Assembly (NCBI GenBank): GCA_026545765.1
Contig: CM048842.1
Coordinates: 33,114,370-33,178,369, forward strand
Direction: 5' to 3'
DNA from: Plantago major
Taxonomy: Eukaryota; Streptophyta; Magnoliopsida; Lamiales; Plantaginaceae
DNA length: 64,000 bases
Shown here: positions 10,547 to 24,046 of the stretch, piece after piece
Layout: each line of letters begins with the position of its first letter
How positions within the stretch are numbered: the first letter of the stretch is position 1
The notes under the pieces: model-generated
Database searches by the model: none
Seen by the model: only the letters and a program-made list of their open reading frames with translations
Told to the model about the DNA's origin: nothing
Translations under genes and position numbers: made by a program

Positions 10547-13050
10547 ATGTCTCTGAGTGATGCACCCGTGTCGAAGCCAGAAAACTACGAGAAATGGAAG
10601 AACAACATGATGCTCCATCTGGAGGCCATTAGTGATGAGATGATCTATGTCATCAATAAAGGGCCTATCAAAATCGTATAACTCAAACAAGTTCGAGGTG
10701 TCTAATGGAAGAAAAGCCTCGCATAAGGAAGATGGAAGCGAGGACACGGCTGCTAGGGATAGTGGTCATGTTGCTCGTGGCAGCATTAGATAGGAAGCCA
10801 AGCCAAGAGAGCTCTGGACATCTAAAGATGCCAAGAGACAGATTGATGGTCAAGCTCGTAATATAATCATCATATCGACACTGAGCACATACAATAAACT
10901 GGGGTGCTAAACGCTAAAGTCAGCTCGACAATTGATTGAAGAAATCAGGCAGAACTGAGAAAACCAAAGAAAACAAGTTCGAAGTTCTTAAATTGAAGTT
11001 CCAAAACTTCAAACAAGGTCCCACTGAAACTCTGGAAGAACTTGATTTCAGATTTACTACTCTTATGAGTGATATGGATGCACTTGGTGAAAGCAATAGA
11101 TAATCCCAGTCAGAAAAGATCAAGACTATTGTCAGAAGTCTCAATCACAACTGGGAACACACCAAGTTCTTTTATTTCAATCAAGGGATGCCAAATATTA
11201 CTCCAGTAGAGCTCTTCTCTCATCTTGCTACTGTAGACTATGAGACAACTCAGAGAGAACAAGCAGCTGAAAAGTTGCAAAGTGTTGCTCTAGTTTCTCA
11301 AGGTTCTTCTGAAAAGAAGGATACCAAAGATGCATCTGAAGAAAATGCTCTTGTAGTAAGACACATGAAGAAATTTGTGAGTCAAGAGATTGAGAGAAGA
11401 AAAGCTAAAGAAAAGCTAAAGAAAAGCTGAAAAAGCATCTTTGCCCAAACTATCATCAGTACAAGAACATACAAGTGAACAACTCTCTGAACACCCCCAT
11501 TCAGAAAGGTGTTAGTACAAGTCGCAGAATAGGAAATGATATCTGCTTCTATTGTCAAAAGCCTGGTCACTTCAAGAGAGATTGTCCTGCTTTAAACAAG
11601 CTCAAGACAGGTGACAAGAAGGACAGAAGAAATTTCAAGAGAAATCAAAGGGCCTTACTAACTGAAGAAAGGAAGAAGATTCAAATTCAACTTGATGCTC
11701 TAGACTTTGAGACAGATTCTGAAAATGGAGATTCAGATGACTCAAACCTACCATCACCAGAATTGTGTGGAATCACCCACGATGTAATTGACTTCGGCCT
11801 TAAGAAGAAAGAAATGTGGAGTTGCCGAGATTGTCGCTCCAAACATCTCCAACATTGAAATGTGTCTTATGGTGATGAGGTAACTAACAATTCACAATTT
11901 CGTACTATGAGAGTGATGATGGAATTGAGGATCCGAGTTGGTCAAGAGTGAATTGGATCGTTATGAGAAATAATTTCTGGAAGCACAATCCAAAACCAGA
12001 ATTCTAGAGGAAAGCAAAGAAACTCTTGAAAAAGAGGTTTCTGAGCTAACCAGAGTATCTGAGAACAAGAACGCAGAAATAGCCTTTCTGAAATCTCAGA
12101 TATCTGAGAATAAAAATTCTCACAAACTAGCCTTGGATGAACTTACTAAGAAAATGATGAAGCTGCTTTCTGAGAATGAAGAACTCAGAAAGAAAGAGCT
12201 ATCCTTCCAATCTTATGCAAAGGCTAGTGAAACTCTCACTGAGGTTCAATCCTATATGAGAGATCCCTCTGAGAAAGGTGGACTTGGACTTGATGAACAA
12301 TCGAGTAATTCATCTCCTCTGAAGAAGAGTGATGAAAGGTTGACCTTTGTAAAAAGTCAACAGAATGGTTCTTCAACCACCTATAGCATTGGTCGTAAAG
12401 CTAGGTAGTTGACAAAGGAAAAGGAGAAACCCATCCTTTGAAAGAACAACAAGTTCACAAGAAACTTATGGATAAGGTTTCAAAAGAAACATAACCCCAT
12501 ATGTAACCATCCACATTGCTACATTACTAGGAAAGGAAGAATTGTCGAATAGGCAAATTCTCTCGTACTATTTTATGAAAATAAAGATGGTGCGAAACTA
12601 GTAAAGCTTCAAGAACGATTCGTAAAGCCAAAGGTGTTCAAATGGCATCTATCGTGCTATTGGAAAACTTCTTCCGCAACAATATAAGGAAGGACAAGAA
12701 CAATGGCGCAAGGCGATATTGCACGAGTAACAGATGTATGGAAGAAATCTCAAGCCACCGAAAACCGAATGCCAGAGCTAGAAGGAACTCGCCAGAAGGC
12801 TAAGTTTGTCAAAAGCAATCCGTAAACCTGTGGTCCGTAAAGCACCAAAAGGAACACCTAGACACACGTAAGAAGGAAAATTGAGATCAAAATTACCGAT
12901 TTTATCAGATCTCCTTCGATCAAGTTAGACAAAACAAACTCCCAAGAAATTCACTAAAGTGTGGATTCCTACCGAAGAATGTTTAGTCTAAATGGTTCTA
13001 TCTCAAGCAAGAACCTAACTCTTGTTTCTCGTTTTGTGCGTAACGCCTCT
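10547..13050 (+). pseudogene. Element B gag
   Basis: ATG at 10547 opens MSLSDAPVSKPENYEKWKNN, the same N-terminus as in A, X and D. Clean frames at 11188-11430, 11475-11858 and 12133-12408 give a capsid-like segment (MPNITPVELFSHLATVDYET), a basic helix (QEIERRKAKEKLKK), an intact knuckle (CFYCQKPGHFKRDC, near 11560), an acidic stretch and a coiled coil ending in ELSFQSYAKASETLTEV. Between these, and from about 12410 on, frames break every few dozen bases. Many breaks fall at sites where sister copies have CAG or CTG, so some may be sequencing error rather than mutation. Confidence 0.82.
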
Positions 13051-15750
13051 TCGACTAAGGCTCAATGGCTATTTGATAGTGGATGCGAAAGCACATGACA
13101 GAGACAAAGCAAATCTCAACTACAAAACTTGCAACAATGGACCAGAGATCGATTTGTTGGAGGAGAATTAAATCTCTCTCTCGATTTAGCAACGCCAAAT
13201 TAGGATCATTAACTATCACCGATTTAATAACATGTTAAGGGTTTGAAATATAATCTATTTAGCATGAGCCGCTTTGCATAAGGATTTATCAGAAATTCAA
13301 AGCAAAGTATTGCAAACTTATAGACAATGAGTCAAAGCGATACCTTGGTTGCTCATGAAGGCGCTTTGGTTGCCGATCGGGCATCTGCCACAATCAAGAA
13401 TGTCTCATGGTGAGTCAATCAGTCACAGTAAGAGCACCGGTTTTGGCACAAAAGAATGAGTCACTTGAATTTCAAAACTCAACAACTTGCCAAGAAAGAG
13501 TTAGTGGTTCGCCTTCCCAAAACATCTTTCGTAAAGGATGGTATCTCACTGCCGATGGGGAAACAATCTAAGATCTCTTTCAAGTCCAAAATCGTACACT
13601 CTAGTGTTAGACCACGCAACTATTACACATGCATCTTTTGAATCATCTCAGAATTAGTTATGCAGAAAGAAGTATGGTCTTGTTGTTGTAGATGACTTCT
13701 CAAGATTCACTTGGGTTGTCTTTCCAAGCACAAATCGATGCAAGGGTGGAGATACCAAACTTGTCAATAAGCTTGAAGTCATGAAAATGACAAGGTATCT
13801 GCAATCGTATCAGTACTATGGTACCGAAGTTTGTCAACCAAGACATTAAGGAGTTTTGTACCAACAACGGTATACAACACCAACTTTCCTCTGTAAGAAC
13901 ACCACAACAAAATGGTGTTGCAGAAAGGAAAAATAGAACACTTAAAGAAGCACCAAGGACAATGCTAGCTGACACTGAGATAAGTGAAGTTTATTGGGTT
14001 GAAGCTGTAAACATAGCATGCTATACTCAGAACAGATGTTTGATAAACAAACACCATGATAAGAACCCTTATGAACTCTTGGTTGGTAGACCCCCTAATA
14101 TCAAACATCTAAAAGTATTTGGTTGTAGATGTTTTGTTCTTAACAATGGAAAAGAGTATCTAAGAACATTTCAACCAAAGGCGGATGAAGGTGTGTTTCT
14201 TGGTTATTCTATGAATAGCAAAGCATACAGAGTTTACAATAAAAGAACAAAGAAGATTGAAGAATCGCCCATGTCAGATTCTATGAAAGAAGCAAGAAAA
14301 CACCCCTTGCTGATGAACTCTCAGAAAGGTTCAAGGAACTAATCATAAAGGATTCTGAAGAGGAACTCTTAGAAAGGAAAAACATCATTGTGGAAAGAGA
14401 GGATGACTCTGATGAAGAAAAGCATGAAATGCCTAGTAACAACCAGATGATTCTCAGACATGATGAAGAATTTCCTATGAGAATTCCAGAAATGGAAACT
14501 GAAGATGTTCATCAGAGAGCTAATTCTGGAAATGACCTCTCTGACAGGCATGTCCCAGAAAGCTCTCACACTGAGAAAGTGTCAGACATTCACCGCCCTT
14601 CTGAGGTGCAAAATGTCACAGATACTGAAGAAGTATCAAGTCATAATCATAGTGATTCACATTCAGATCACATAGATGTTGACCCTACTCGCCCTAAACC
14701 CATGATGAGATGGATCAAGGATCATCCTGCAAAAGATGTAATTGGACCAATCAATCAAGGTGTTAGGACTAGGAGAGCAATAGCTGAAAATGCTAATTCT
14801 CTCTTTGGATGTTTTACCTCAAACATTGAACCAAAAACTATAGAAGAAGCATTAAGAGACCAAGACTGGATCTCTGCAATGCAAGAAGAGTTGGATCAGT
14901 TTGAAAGAAACAAAGTCTGGAAACTAGTTCCATTTGTAGAAGGAATATCTGTGATTGGAACTAAGTGGGTTTTCGTAAAAGATGAATGAATCTGGTGAAA
15001 TAACCAGAAACAAAGCAAGGTTGGTTGCCAAGGGATTCACCCAGACTGAAGGTTTAGATTTTGATGAGTCATATGCACCTATTGCCAGATTGGATGCAAT
15101 AAGACTCTTTCTAGCCTTTGCAGCTCATAAAGACTTTAAAGTTTATCAGATGGATGTCAAAAGTGCATTCTGGTGAACTTGCTGAGGAAGTCTATGTTGA
15201 ACAACCACCTGGTTTTTGAAGTTTCCTCAGAAAGTAGAATGGTCTATAAGCTACATAAAGCTCTTTATGGACTGAAACAGGCTCCAAGAGCATGGTATGA
15301 CACTTTGGCCAAATACCTTCTGGAAAGTGGTTTCAAGAAAGGTGAAGTTGATAAAACTCTATTTACTTTAAACCATGATGGGAAACTACTCTTAGTTCAA
15401 GTATATGTTGATGACATCATATTTGGATCTAAGGACAAGGAACTTTATGATGACTTTGCAAATCTCATGAAAAGTAAGTTTGAGGTGAGCATGATGGGAA
15501 AATTGAACTCTTTCCTAGGATTGCAAGTCAAGCAACACAATGATGGAATATTCATTAGTCAGACAAAGTATGCAAAAGACATGCTCACAAACTTCAAACT
15601 TAAGCCTTCTGAAAAGAATGCTAAGATACCTATGAGCATAGGAACCAAGATGACCTATACTAAATGAGATAAGAGTGTTGATGAACACAAGTATAAGAAA
15701 TTGATAGGTTCACTACTTTACCTTACTGCAAGCAGACCTGATATTCAATA
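13051..15750 (+). pseudogene. Element B pol, first part: protease, integrase, RT
   Basis: A damaged protease motif (LFDSGCES) sits at about 13068. The integrase follows (HKRMSHLNFKT near 13455; ending TPQQNGVAERKNRTL near 13930), with the trailing region FGCRCFVLNN and VFLGYSMNSKAYRVYN. After an acidic linker rich in S, H and E (14390-14700) the RT begins ([60 protein letters not shown]) with the catalytic motif VYVDDIIFGS near 15403-15432. Small frame breaks occur at 14980-14990 and 15170. The frame is cut at 15750, within 'DIQYA', by the X/Y insertion and resumes at 39199. Confidence 0.87.
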
Positions 15751-17429
15751 TGTTGAGAAATTTGTTGGGAAATTTCTTGGGAAATTTGTTAGGAAATTTG
15801 TTAGATATTTTGTTAGAAATATCTGTTTAGATTTTGATCAGCAACATGATGACTTATCTTAGTCTCAGAAAGGTGATTAGTACTCTTGGTTCACTTCAAC
15901 ATTGTAAAAGAGGAAACTCACTAAGTATGATAGTCTAGCTAATCTTGTATAGGATGTTAGGTCTCAAAACGTAATTTTTATTTTATGAAGAGGAGACCAA
16001 GAAGAAGACATCCAAGCAGAACAAGCTCAACGACATTGAAGACTTGAAGAAACTGCACAAGATTATCGAATCGTTTTTCAGATATCTTAGCAGACATCTT
16101 GAAGACACGAATAGTTTTATACAAACCGTGTCACAAGAGATATCGAGAAATAAGAGGCCTATCTGAAAACAAGGAAAGTGTCCATGATATCTATTCTCGA
16201 TACCTTGAGCATTAACCACATTTCAAAAAGAAATATATATTGCAAACAAAGTTGTTTCAATAAAAAGTGGTATCCAAGATTGAAGATAAGGACGGCAAAG
16301 AATCGATAACACTAGTCTCCGACATAAAGCATAGTTCCGCTGGCACTACAGACAAAAAGTATAGTACAATGCATTTAATGCACGGATGAGATGTCTCAAT
16401 AAAAGCAACGGCAATTTTCAAGAAGAAGACAAAGTTCACATAAAGATTATACACAGATATCAATAGTTTGAATTTGAGCCTAACGGAAACTATTCAATCG
16501 GCACTCAAATTCATCTATAAAAATCAACACTAAGACTGCTTGAAGAGACACACTTGAATCGCATAAAAACGTCAACATCTTACTCTCTCAAAGCAACTTA
16601 CTTATCCTCAAAGCTTTCATGCACCAAAGCTTTTGATCTTGAGTAACATCAAGTTCTAAGTGTCCTGATCCTAAACAAGCACATTATCTGTGAAAGAGTT
16701 GAAACGAAAGATCAAGCATCCGAGATTCATTCTCTCGAACATTTATCTAAGACTGGTCAAGAAAAGAACAAGATACCATACATTGAAAAGTGTATTAAGT
16801 ATATTGATTCACAGAGCTATCAATAACTCAATAAGTTATTAAGGAAGCTCATCTAACAACTCAAACCAAAACCAACACCATAATCAAGTGGAGTACAGAA
16901 GTACTTAGTTTGAAAAATCGTGAATAACTCCAAGGTTACCGAGTATAGGAAGTACTTGATTTGGGAAACTAAGGAATAACTCCAAGGTTATCGAGTATAG
17001 GAAGTACTTAGCTTGGGAAGGGAATAACTCAAAAGATTTCGAAAGTGAAGTACTTCATGAAAAGCCGGGAACAACTCAGGGGAACATTTGGTTGGGAACC
17101 ATTTATTTAAAGGAATCTTAGAATAGGATTTTGTAAGGAGAACTCAATTATCTATTCTAGTGAATTCTGGTCTCTCAAAGACCAAGTGGAATAGTTGGAG
17201 GATTACGCCACCTCCGTACCACTACTATACTTGCTGTTATTTACCTTCAGATTTACATTTCAAAACACACACACACACACATTAACTGCTTCGCACTTAT
17301 CTTTATTAAGTCTTCCGCCTCGATTTTAAGTATCGATATCTATTCATATCCGAGAAATAGTTTTATCGACAAAAGTTTTAAAAGACTATTCACCCCCCGC
17401 CTTTTTACTTTGCCGTTATCCGACCAACA
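15751..17429 (+). repeat. Left LTR of composite X/Y
   Basis: About 1.68 kb, from TGTTGAGAAATT to CGACCAACA. It opens with four tandem 12-bp units of the type TGTTGGGAAATT. If the recombination model is right, its left end came from Y and its right end from X. Confidence 0.88.
16516..16523 (+). promoter_or_regulatory. LTR TATA box, element X
   Basis: TATAAAAA in 'ttcatctataaaaatcaac', at the same LTR position as the TATA motifs of the other LTRs. Confidence 0.55.
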
Positions 17430-17431
17430 AG

Positions 17432-17443
17432 TGGTATCAGAGC
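17432..17443 (+). promoter_or_regulatory. Primer binding site of element X
   Basis: Full TGGTATCAGAGC two bases after the LTR end, as expected for methionine-tRNA priming in plant copia elements. Confidence 0.92.
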
Positions 17444-17535
17444 AGAGGTTCACAAGCCTTCAAGATCAACCTAGATCCCCAGATAGGTGAAGGAACTTTG
17501 TCCATTTTCGAGGACTATTTAATTTGTGTGTGTGT

Positions 17536-19990
17536 ATGTCTCGAGTGATGCACCCATTCTCAAACCAGAGAATTACGAGAAATGGAAAAAACATGATGCT
17601 CCACCTTGAAGCCATAAGTGACGTAAATCATCAAGTGATAAAGAATGGCCCAATAGTCATTCAACAACTCAAACAAGTCATGGAGGTTTCTAATGGTAGA
17701 GACAGAGATCAAAGCCAAGGATCTTCACAAACCGATGCCAACAAGTGGGAGATCTACAAGTCAAGTCATTTACGAACCAAAGCTCAGAGAACTCGGACAT
17801 CGGAAGATGCCAAGAGAAATCATCCGATGGTCAAGCTCGTAATATCATCATCGATCGACACTGAGCACATACAAAGGTAAACTGTGGGTGCTAAACGGCG
17901 AAGTTGCTCGCAACCGATTGAAGAAATCAGGCGAACCGAGAAAACCAAAGAAAACAAGTTCGAAGTTCTCAAGTTGAAATTTCAAAATTTCAAACAAGGA
18001 CCCACCGAAACTCGAAGAACTTGATTTCAGATTTACTACTCTCATGAGTGACATGGCGCTCTGGGAAAGAATGATACTCCCAATGTAAAAGATTAAGACT
18101 ATTGTCAGAAGTCTTAACCACAACTGGGAGCATACCAAATTTTTTTATTTTAACCAAGGAATGCCAAATATCACTCCAGTGGAACTTTTCTCTAATCTTG
18201 CTACTGTTGATTATGAGACAACTCAAAGAGAACAAACAACTGAAAAGTTGCAAAACGTTGCTCTAGTCACTCAAGGAACTTCTGAAAAGAAGAAAAGCAA
18301 GGAAGAAACTGAGGATGCTTTTGCTGCAAAGCAAATGAGCAAATATATCAGTCGACAAATTGAAAGAAGGAAAGCCAAAGAGAAGCTGAAAAAGCGTCTA
18401 GGCTCAAACTATCACCAGTACAAAAATATGCAAAGCTCGCTGAACAAGCCACCGTAAAGCATCGTATCGAGGAAGCGTAATTGGAAACGATATCTGCTTC
18501 TATTGTCGTAAACTCGCCACTTCAAGAAGGATTGTCCTGCCCTCAACAAACTAAGGACAGGTGACAAGAAAGATAGGAAAATCTTCAGAAGAAGCCAGAA
18601 AGCGTTGTTAACTGAAGAAAGAAAGAAAATCCAAATTCAATTAGATGCTCTAGACGTTGAGACAGATTCTGAAGATGACAATTCAGATGACTCAACCTTA
18701 TCATCACCAGAATTATGTGGAGTTACTCATGATATAATCGACTTCGGCCTCAAGAAGAATGAAATGTGTGGAGTTGCTGAAATTGACGGTCCAGACATCT
18801 CCAACATAGAAAACTGTCTTATGGCTGATGAGGTAACACATAATTCCTGTCATGCTTATGAAAGTGATGAAGAGGAAATAAAAAATCTAGAAAATCTCAG
18901 GAAAGAACTTGACATCTATGAAAGAGAATTTCTAATGATCCGAGCTAGAGCCGAAAACCTTGAAGAAGAAAAGAATTCTCTTGAAAAGGAAAATTCTCAA
19001 TTAGTTAAAGAATTTGAGAGAAAGGATGCTGAAAATGCATCTCTCAAAGCTTAGATATCTGAGACTGAAAAGTCACATAAAGAAGCAATGGCTGAATTAC
19101 GAAAGAATTATGAAGATCTTCTTTCAGAGAACAAGGAACTCAAGAAGAAAGAATTATCTTTTCAATCTTATGCCAAAGCTAGTGACACTTCATCAAGTAC
19201 AATCTACTTAAGAGATCCTTCGTAAAATAAAGTACTGGGTGAATACACGATGATTGTTCTATCACTCAATAAGAGTAAGGAGAGAAGAACATTTGTAAGT
19301 ACTCATCAAGACGGTTCCCATGCAATCTATAGTATCGTGAGAAGACAAAGATTGTTGACAAAGGAAAGGCAAATGACCAAACCTTTGTGGGAAAACCAAG
19401 TCAAAAACAAAACTGTTGGGCACGTCTCTGAAAAGAAACACAACACTGAAAAGTGTAAACACCCAAAGTGCTATGTCTATCAAAAAGGTAGAATTGCAGT
19501 CTGGAAATTCTCCCATGTCACTTTTTCTCGAAAGAAATCGACCAACCAGAGACTAGCAAAGTCACGAGAAAAGATCTCGATAGCTTCAAGTGCTCAAACG
19601 GTATCTACAAAGGCATCGAAAACAACTTGCTCATGAGTACAAGCAGGAGCAAGAACGATGGTCGAAAGCTAGAATTGCTCAAAGCAATTATCGGCGGAAG
19701 TTAAATCAAGCCACCGAAAATCAATGCTGTGGCTAGAAGAAATCAATGAAGGCTAAGTTTGTCGAAAGCAAACTCGTAAACCCGATGTATCCGAAAGCAT
19801 CATATGGAGCACCTAGGAACACACCAAGGAAGAAAATAATTTTACTAATGATAACATTCATTCAAATAGAATTCTCCTTACGCTCCCTGCACAAAAGCAT
19901 ATTTCAAAGAAATTCATTCAAAATGGATTCTACCGGAAGAACTTTAATTCGATAGCCCATCAAAGATAAGAGAACCTAATCTCCTGCTTG
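17536..19990 (+). pseudogene. Element X gag
   Basis: ATG at 17536 in the position used by the other gags. The first 600 bases are broken into short frames. Clean segments at 18161-18457 (capsid C-terminal part, then ERRKAKEKLKKRL) and 18605-19054 (acidic region CGVTHDIIDFG, NIENCLMADEVTHNS, start of the coiled coil) match A's gag closely. The knuckle near 18500-18530 is present but shifted out of frame. The C/H-rich basic patch (HNTEKCKHPKC) is at about 19440. Frames from 19640 on are heavily broken, again largely at former CAG/CTG sites. Confidence 0.8.
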
Positions 19991-22900
19991 TTTTGTGCGT
20001 AATGCCTCCCGGACTAAAGCACAATGGCTATTTGATAGTGGATGCGAAAGCACATGACAGAGAAGCAACCGTCGATTACAAAGCTTGCAACACAGACCAG
20101 ATATCGATTTGGTTGAGGAGAATTAAATCCTCTCTCGATTTGGCAACGCCAAATTGGGGACTTTAACAATCACCGACGATACACGTTAAGGATTTGAAAT
20201 ATAATCTATTTAGCATGAGCCGCTTATGCATGGGTTTTACTATAAAATTCAAAGCTAATTATCGCAAACTAATTGACAATGAGTCAAAGCATACCTTAGT
20301 TGGTCGGCGAAAGGCGCTTTATGTTGCCGATTGACATCCGCCACAATCAAGAATGTCTCATGGTGAGTCAATCTGTCACGTAAGAGCACCGTTATGGCAC
20401 AAAAGAATGAGTCACTTGAACTTCAAAACTCAATGACTTGCCAAGAAAGAGTTAGTGGTCGGCCTTCCCGTAACATCTTTCGAAAGGATGGTATCTGCTC
20501 GCTCACGATGGGGAAACAATCTAAGATCTCTTTCAAGTCCAAAATCGACACTCTAAGAGTTAGACCAACGCAACTATTACACATGGATCTTTTGAATCAT
20601 CTCAGAATTAGTTATGCAGAAAGAAGTATGGTCCGTTGTTGTAGATGACTTCTCAAGATTCACTGGGTTGTCTTTTCCAAACACAAATGATGCCGTGGTG
20701 GAGATACCAAACTTGTCAAAAAGCTTGAAGTCATGAAAATGACAAGGTATCTACAATCGTAATGCACTATGGTATCGAGTTTGTCAACCAAGACATAAAG
20801 GAGTTTCAGACCGCAAAGGTATACAACACCAACTTTCCTCTCAGAAGAACACCTCAACAAAATGGTGTTGCGAAGGAAAACAACCCTTAAAGAAGTCAAC
20901 GACAATGCTAATGATTAATCAAATAAGTGAAATTTATTGGGTCAAGTCAAACACAAATTGTTACACTCGTAATGTATGTTTGATAAACAAACACCATGAC
21001 AAGACCCCTATGAAATCTTGGTCGGTAGACCCCTAATATCAAACATCCGAGAGTATTCGTTGTAAATGTTTTGTTCTAAACAATGGGAAAGATTATCCGA
21101 GAACATTTCAACCAAAGGCGTATGAAGGTGTATTTCGTTATTCCACAAATAGCAAAGCGCATGTAGTTTACAAATAAAAGAACAAAGAAAATTGAAGAAT
21201 CAATTCATGTCAGATTCTATGAAGGAAATAAGAAAACACCTCCTATTGATGAACTCGTAAAGGTTCAAAGAACTATTACCGAGGGATTCTAAAGAAGAAT
21301 CCTCGTAAAGGAGAAACATCATTATGGAAAGTGAGGATGACTCGACGTAGAAAAGCTTGATATGCCTAGTAACAACAAGATGACTCACATATGATGAGGA
21401 ATTTCCTATCGCTTTTCCGTAAATGGAACAAAGTTATCGAGAACCTTCATCATGAAGAGGTATCTCAAAATAAGATCGCTGAAATGCAAGTTCCGTATAT
21501 CTCTAACATCGAAAAGTGTCGATATCCATGACATTTCCATATGTCGATATCTCGACATCGAAAAAGTATCAAATCAAAATCTTAGTGATTCACATTCATC
21601 ACGGATATTGATCCTACTAGCACTAAACCTATGATGAGATGTATCAAAGATCATCCTCAAAGGATATAATCGACCAATTAATCAGATGTTAGACTAGGAG
21701 AGCAATAGTAAAATGCTAACTCTCTTCGATGTTTCATCTCAATATTGAACCTAAAATATAGAAGAAGCATTAGGAGACCAAGACCGGATCTCCGCAATGC
21801 AAGAAGAGTCGATCAATTTGAGAGAAACAAAGTCCGAAACTAGTTCCATTTATAGAAGGAATATCCGTGATTGGAACTAAATGGGTTTTCGTAAACAAGA
21901 TGAATGAATCGTGAAATAACCGTAAACAAAGCAAGATTCGCTAAGGGATTTACCTGCATCAAGGTTTAGATTTTGACGAGTCATATGCACCATTGCCGAT
22001 TGATGCAATAAGACTCTTTCTAGCCTTTGCAGCTCATAAAAATTTCAAAGTTTATCAGATGGATGTCAAAAGTGCATTCTTAAACGGTGAACTTGCAGAA
22101 GAAGTTTATGTTGAGCAACCACCTGGCTTTGAAGTTTCCTCAGAAAGTAAAATGGTCTATGAACTACGTAAAGCTCAGATGGATCAAACAGCTCCAATAG
22201 CATGGTATGACACTTTGGCCAAGTACCTTCTGGAAAGTGCTTACAAGAAAGGTGAAGTTGATAAAACTTTATTTACCTTAAATCATGACGGGAAACTACT
22301 CTTAGTTCAAGTATATGTTGATGACATCATATTTGGATCTAAGGACAAGCAACTTTGTAATGACTTTGCAAATCTCATGTAAAGCAAGTTTGAGATGAGC
22401 ATGATGGGAGAAATGAATTTTTTCCTAGGATTGCAAGTCAAGCAACTCAATGATGGAATATTCATTAGTCAAACAAAGTATGCAAAAGATATGCTCACAA
22501 AATTCAATCTTAAGCCTTCTGAAAAGAATGCAAAGATACCTATGAGCATTGGAACCAAAATGACCTATCAATCGATAAGAGTGTTGAAGAACATAAGTAT
22601 AGGAAATTGATAGTTCACTACTTTACCTCACTACAAGTAGACCGATATTCAATATGCCGTTGAGTATGTGCTAGATTTCGCATAAATCTAATGCAAACAC
22701 ACTACAACATTGCTATGAAAATATTAAGGTATGTAAAGGGTACATGATGTAGGATTGTGGTATCCTAAAGAAAGTGGATCGAGTTTAATGGGTACTGGAC
22801 GACGATTATGCCGATCATCGCTGATAGGAAAAGCACCTCAGAACTTGTCAATTTCGGTACTAGACTTATCTCATGGTTTAGCAAGAAGCAAAACTCAATT

Positions 22901-23245
22901 GCAACTTCTACCACAGAGGTCAATATATTGTCCGGTTGTTGTGCAACACAAATTCGTGGATACAACAACAACTTAAAGACTATGGACTCATGAGAAGAAA
23001 ACTCCCATTTTCTCGTGACAACACAAGTGCTATTATTACACGTAATCCTAAATTTCATGCCGTAACAAAGCACATTGATGTTAGACATCACTTCATCGTA
23101 GACCATGTTGAAAAGGGCAATATAGAGATACTCAAGATTGGCATCAAGACCAACTTGCGCGTATATCTTCACTAAGCCACTACAAGAAAGTAGATTCTTA
23201 GCCCCAAGACATAGTCTTGGACTAATGGAACTACCAATGAACCGA
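19991..23245 (+). pseudogene. Element X pol: PR-IN-RT-RNase H
   Basis: Protease motif LFDSGCES near 20028; integrase zinc-binding start near 20400; integrase core broken at 20660-20900; RT clean at 21993-22382 ([36 protein letters not shown] with the YVDD site near 22314-22325) and 22395-22610; RNase H region 22755-23245 with IITRNPKFHA and KHIDVRHHF. The frame ends near 'GLMELP' at about 23230, where B ends its pol in the same way (39794). The catalytic RT motif is intact but upstream domains could not be translated as read. Confidence 0.83.
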
Positions 23246-24046
23246 AGAGTTCGTATCCGAACGGGCATCCAGAGAAGAAGTATCCGAACGGGCATCCAGA
23301 GAAGAGGTATCCGAACGGTATCCAGAGAAGAGAAAAGAGAACTGAATGGGTATCCGTAAGTCAAAAAGGCTAAAAGCAAAGATAGCTTAAGATCTCCGAG
23401 ACGGAACTCGATATCCGAATCACTCTATAAACGGGAACACAAAAGAGAATAGTATAACTATCTCCAATAACTACTCTCTTGAAACTCGTGATTATTTCTA
23501 TCTTGATGAAAACTTGGAAAATCCTAAGTATAAGATGATTCAGATGCAAACAAAGGTTCTTGGTCATACAAAACGTGATTCGTAAAGCTATGCCAAAATT
23601 CATTAAATGGGCAAAATTACACTTGTTGATTGTGATCATTGTCAAGAAGCAATGGTGACCCTTGATGAAATTAAGCGATTGATCAGACGGTGGAAATTAA
23701 TTCACAAGAATAGTGGATCGCTGAAATTCGCATACGGCCCACTAAGCATTTATCGCCGAATTAGCTTTTGCTCACGCCGCTGTAAATCATGTATACGCAT
23801 ACACAAAATCAATTTGTATGTATTTGTCTGTTGGGATTCAACTGCTATATATATAGGATTTTGGCATAGGAAATCACTTTTGCCTAATCCGAAAACTCAT
23901 CTTGCACAAAAATAGCAAATCCTTCTCCTGATTCTCTGCAAAACCTTCTACAATCTCTGCAAATCAAGATTAAGTTTTTCTGCAAAGAATTACTAAATCA
24001 AATCTCTTTCAAACACGAATTTCAAATCCCTACACTATATAAAGAG
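23246..24046 (+). other. Non-coding gap between pol and post-pol ORF, element X
   Basis: No gene seen. A short repeat of the phrase 'cgaacgggcatccagagaag' occurs at 23270-23330. From about 23497 the sequence pairs with 31069 onward in the Y copy. It includes the conserved TATA-like motif and a probable 5' leader ending at the ATG at 24047. Confidence 0.7.
23844..23853 (+). promoter_or_regulatory. Putative internal promoter TATA, element X
   Basis: TATATATATA about 200 bases before the post-pol ORF start at 24047. The same motif stands at nearly the same distance in Y (31424-31435) and in the more diverged B (40499-40511), while most surrounding bases differ in B. This suggests a promoter for a separate transcript. 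Confidence 0.5.

Noticed and set aside
24031..24046. 'ctatataaagag' just before the X and Y post-pol ATG as core promoter
   Set aside because: It lies only about 10 bases from the ATG, leaving no leader, and is not kept in B; the motif about 200 bases upstream is a better candidate.
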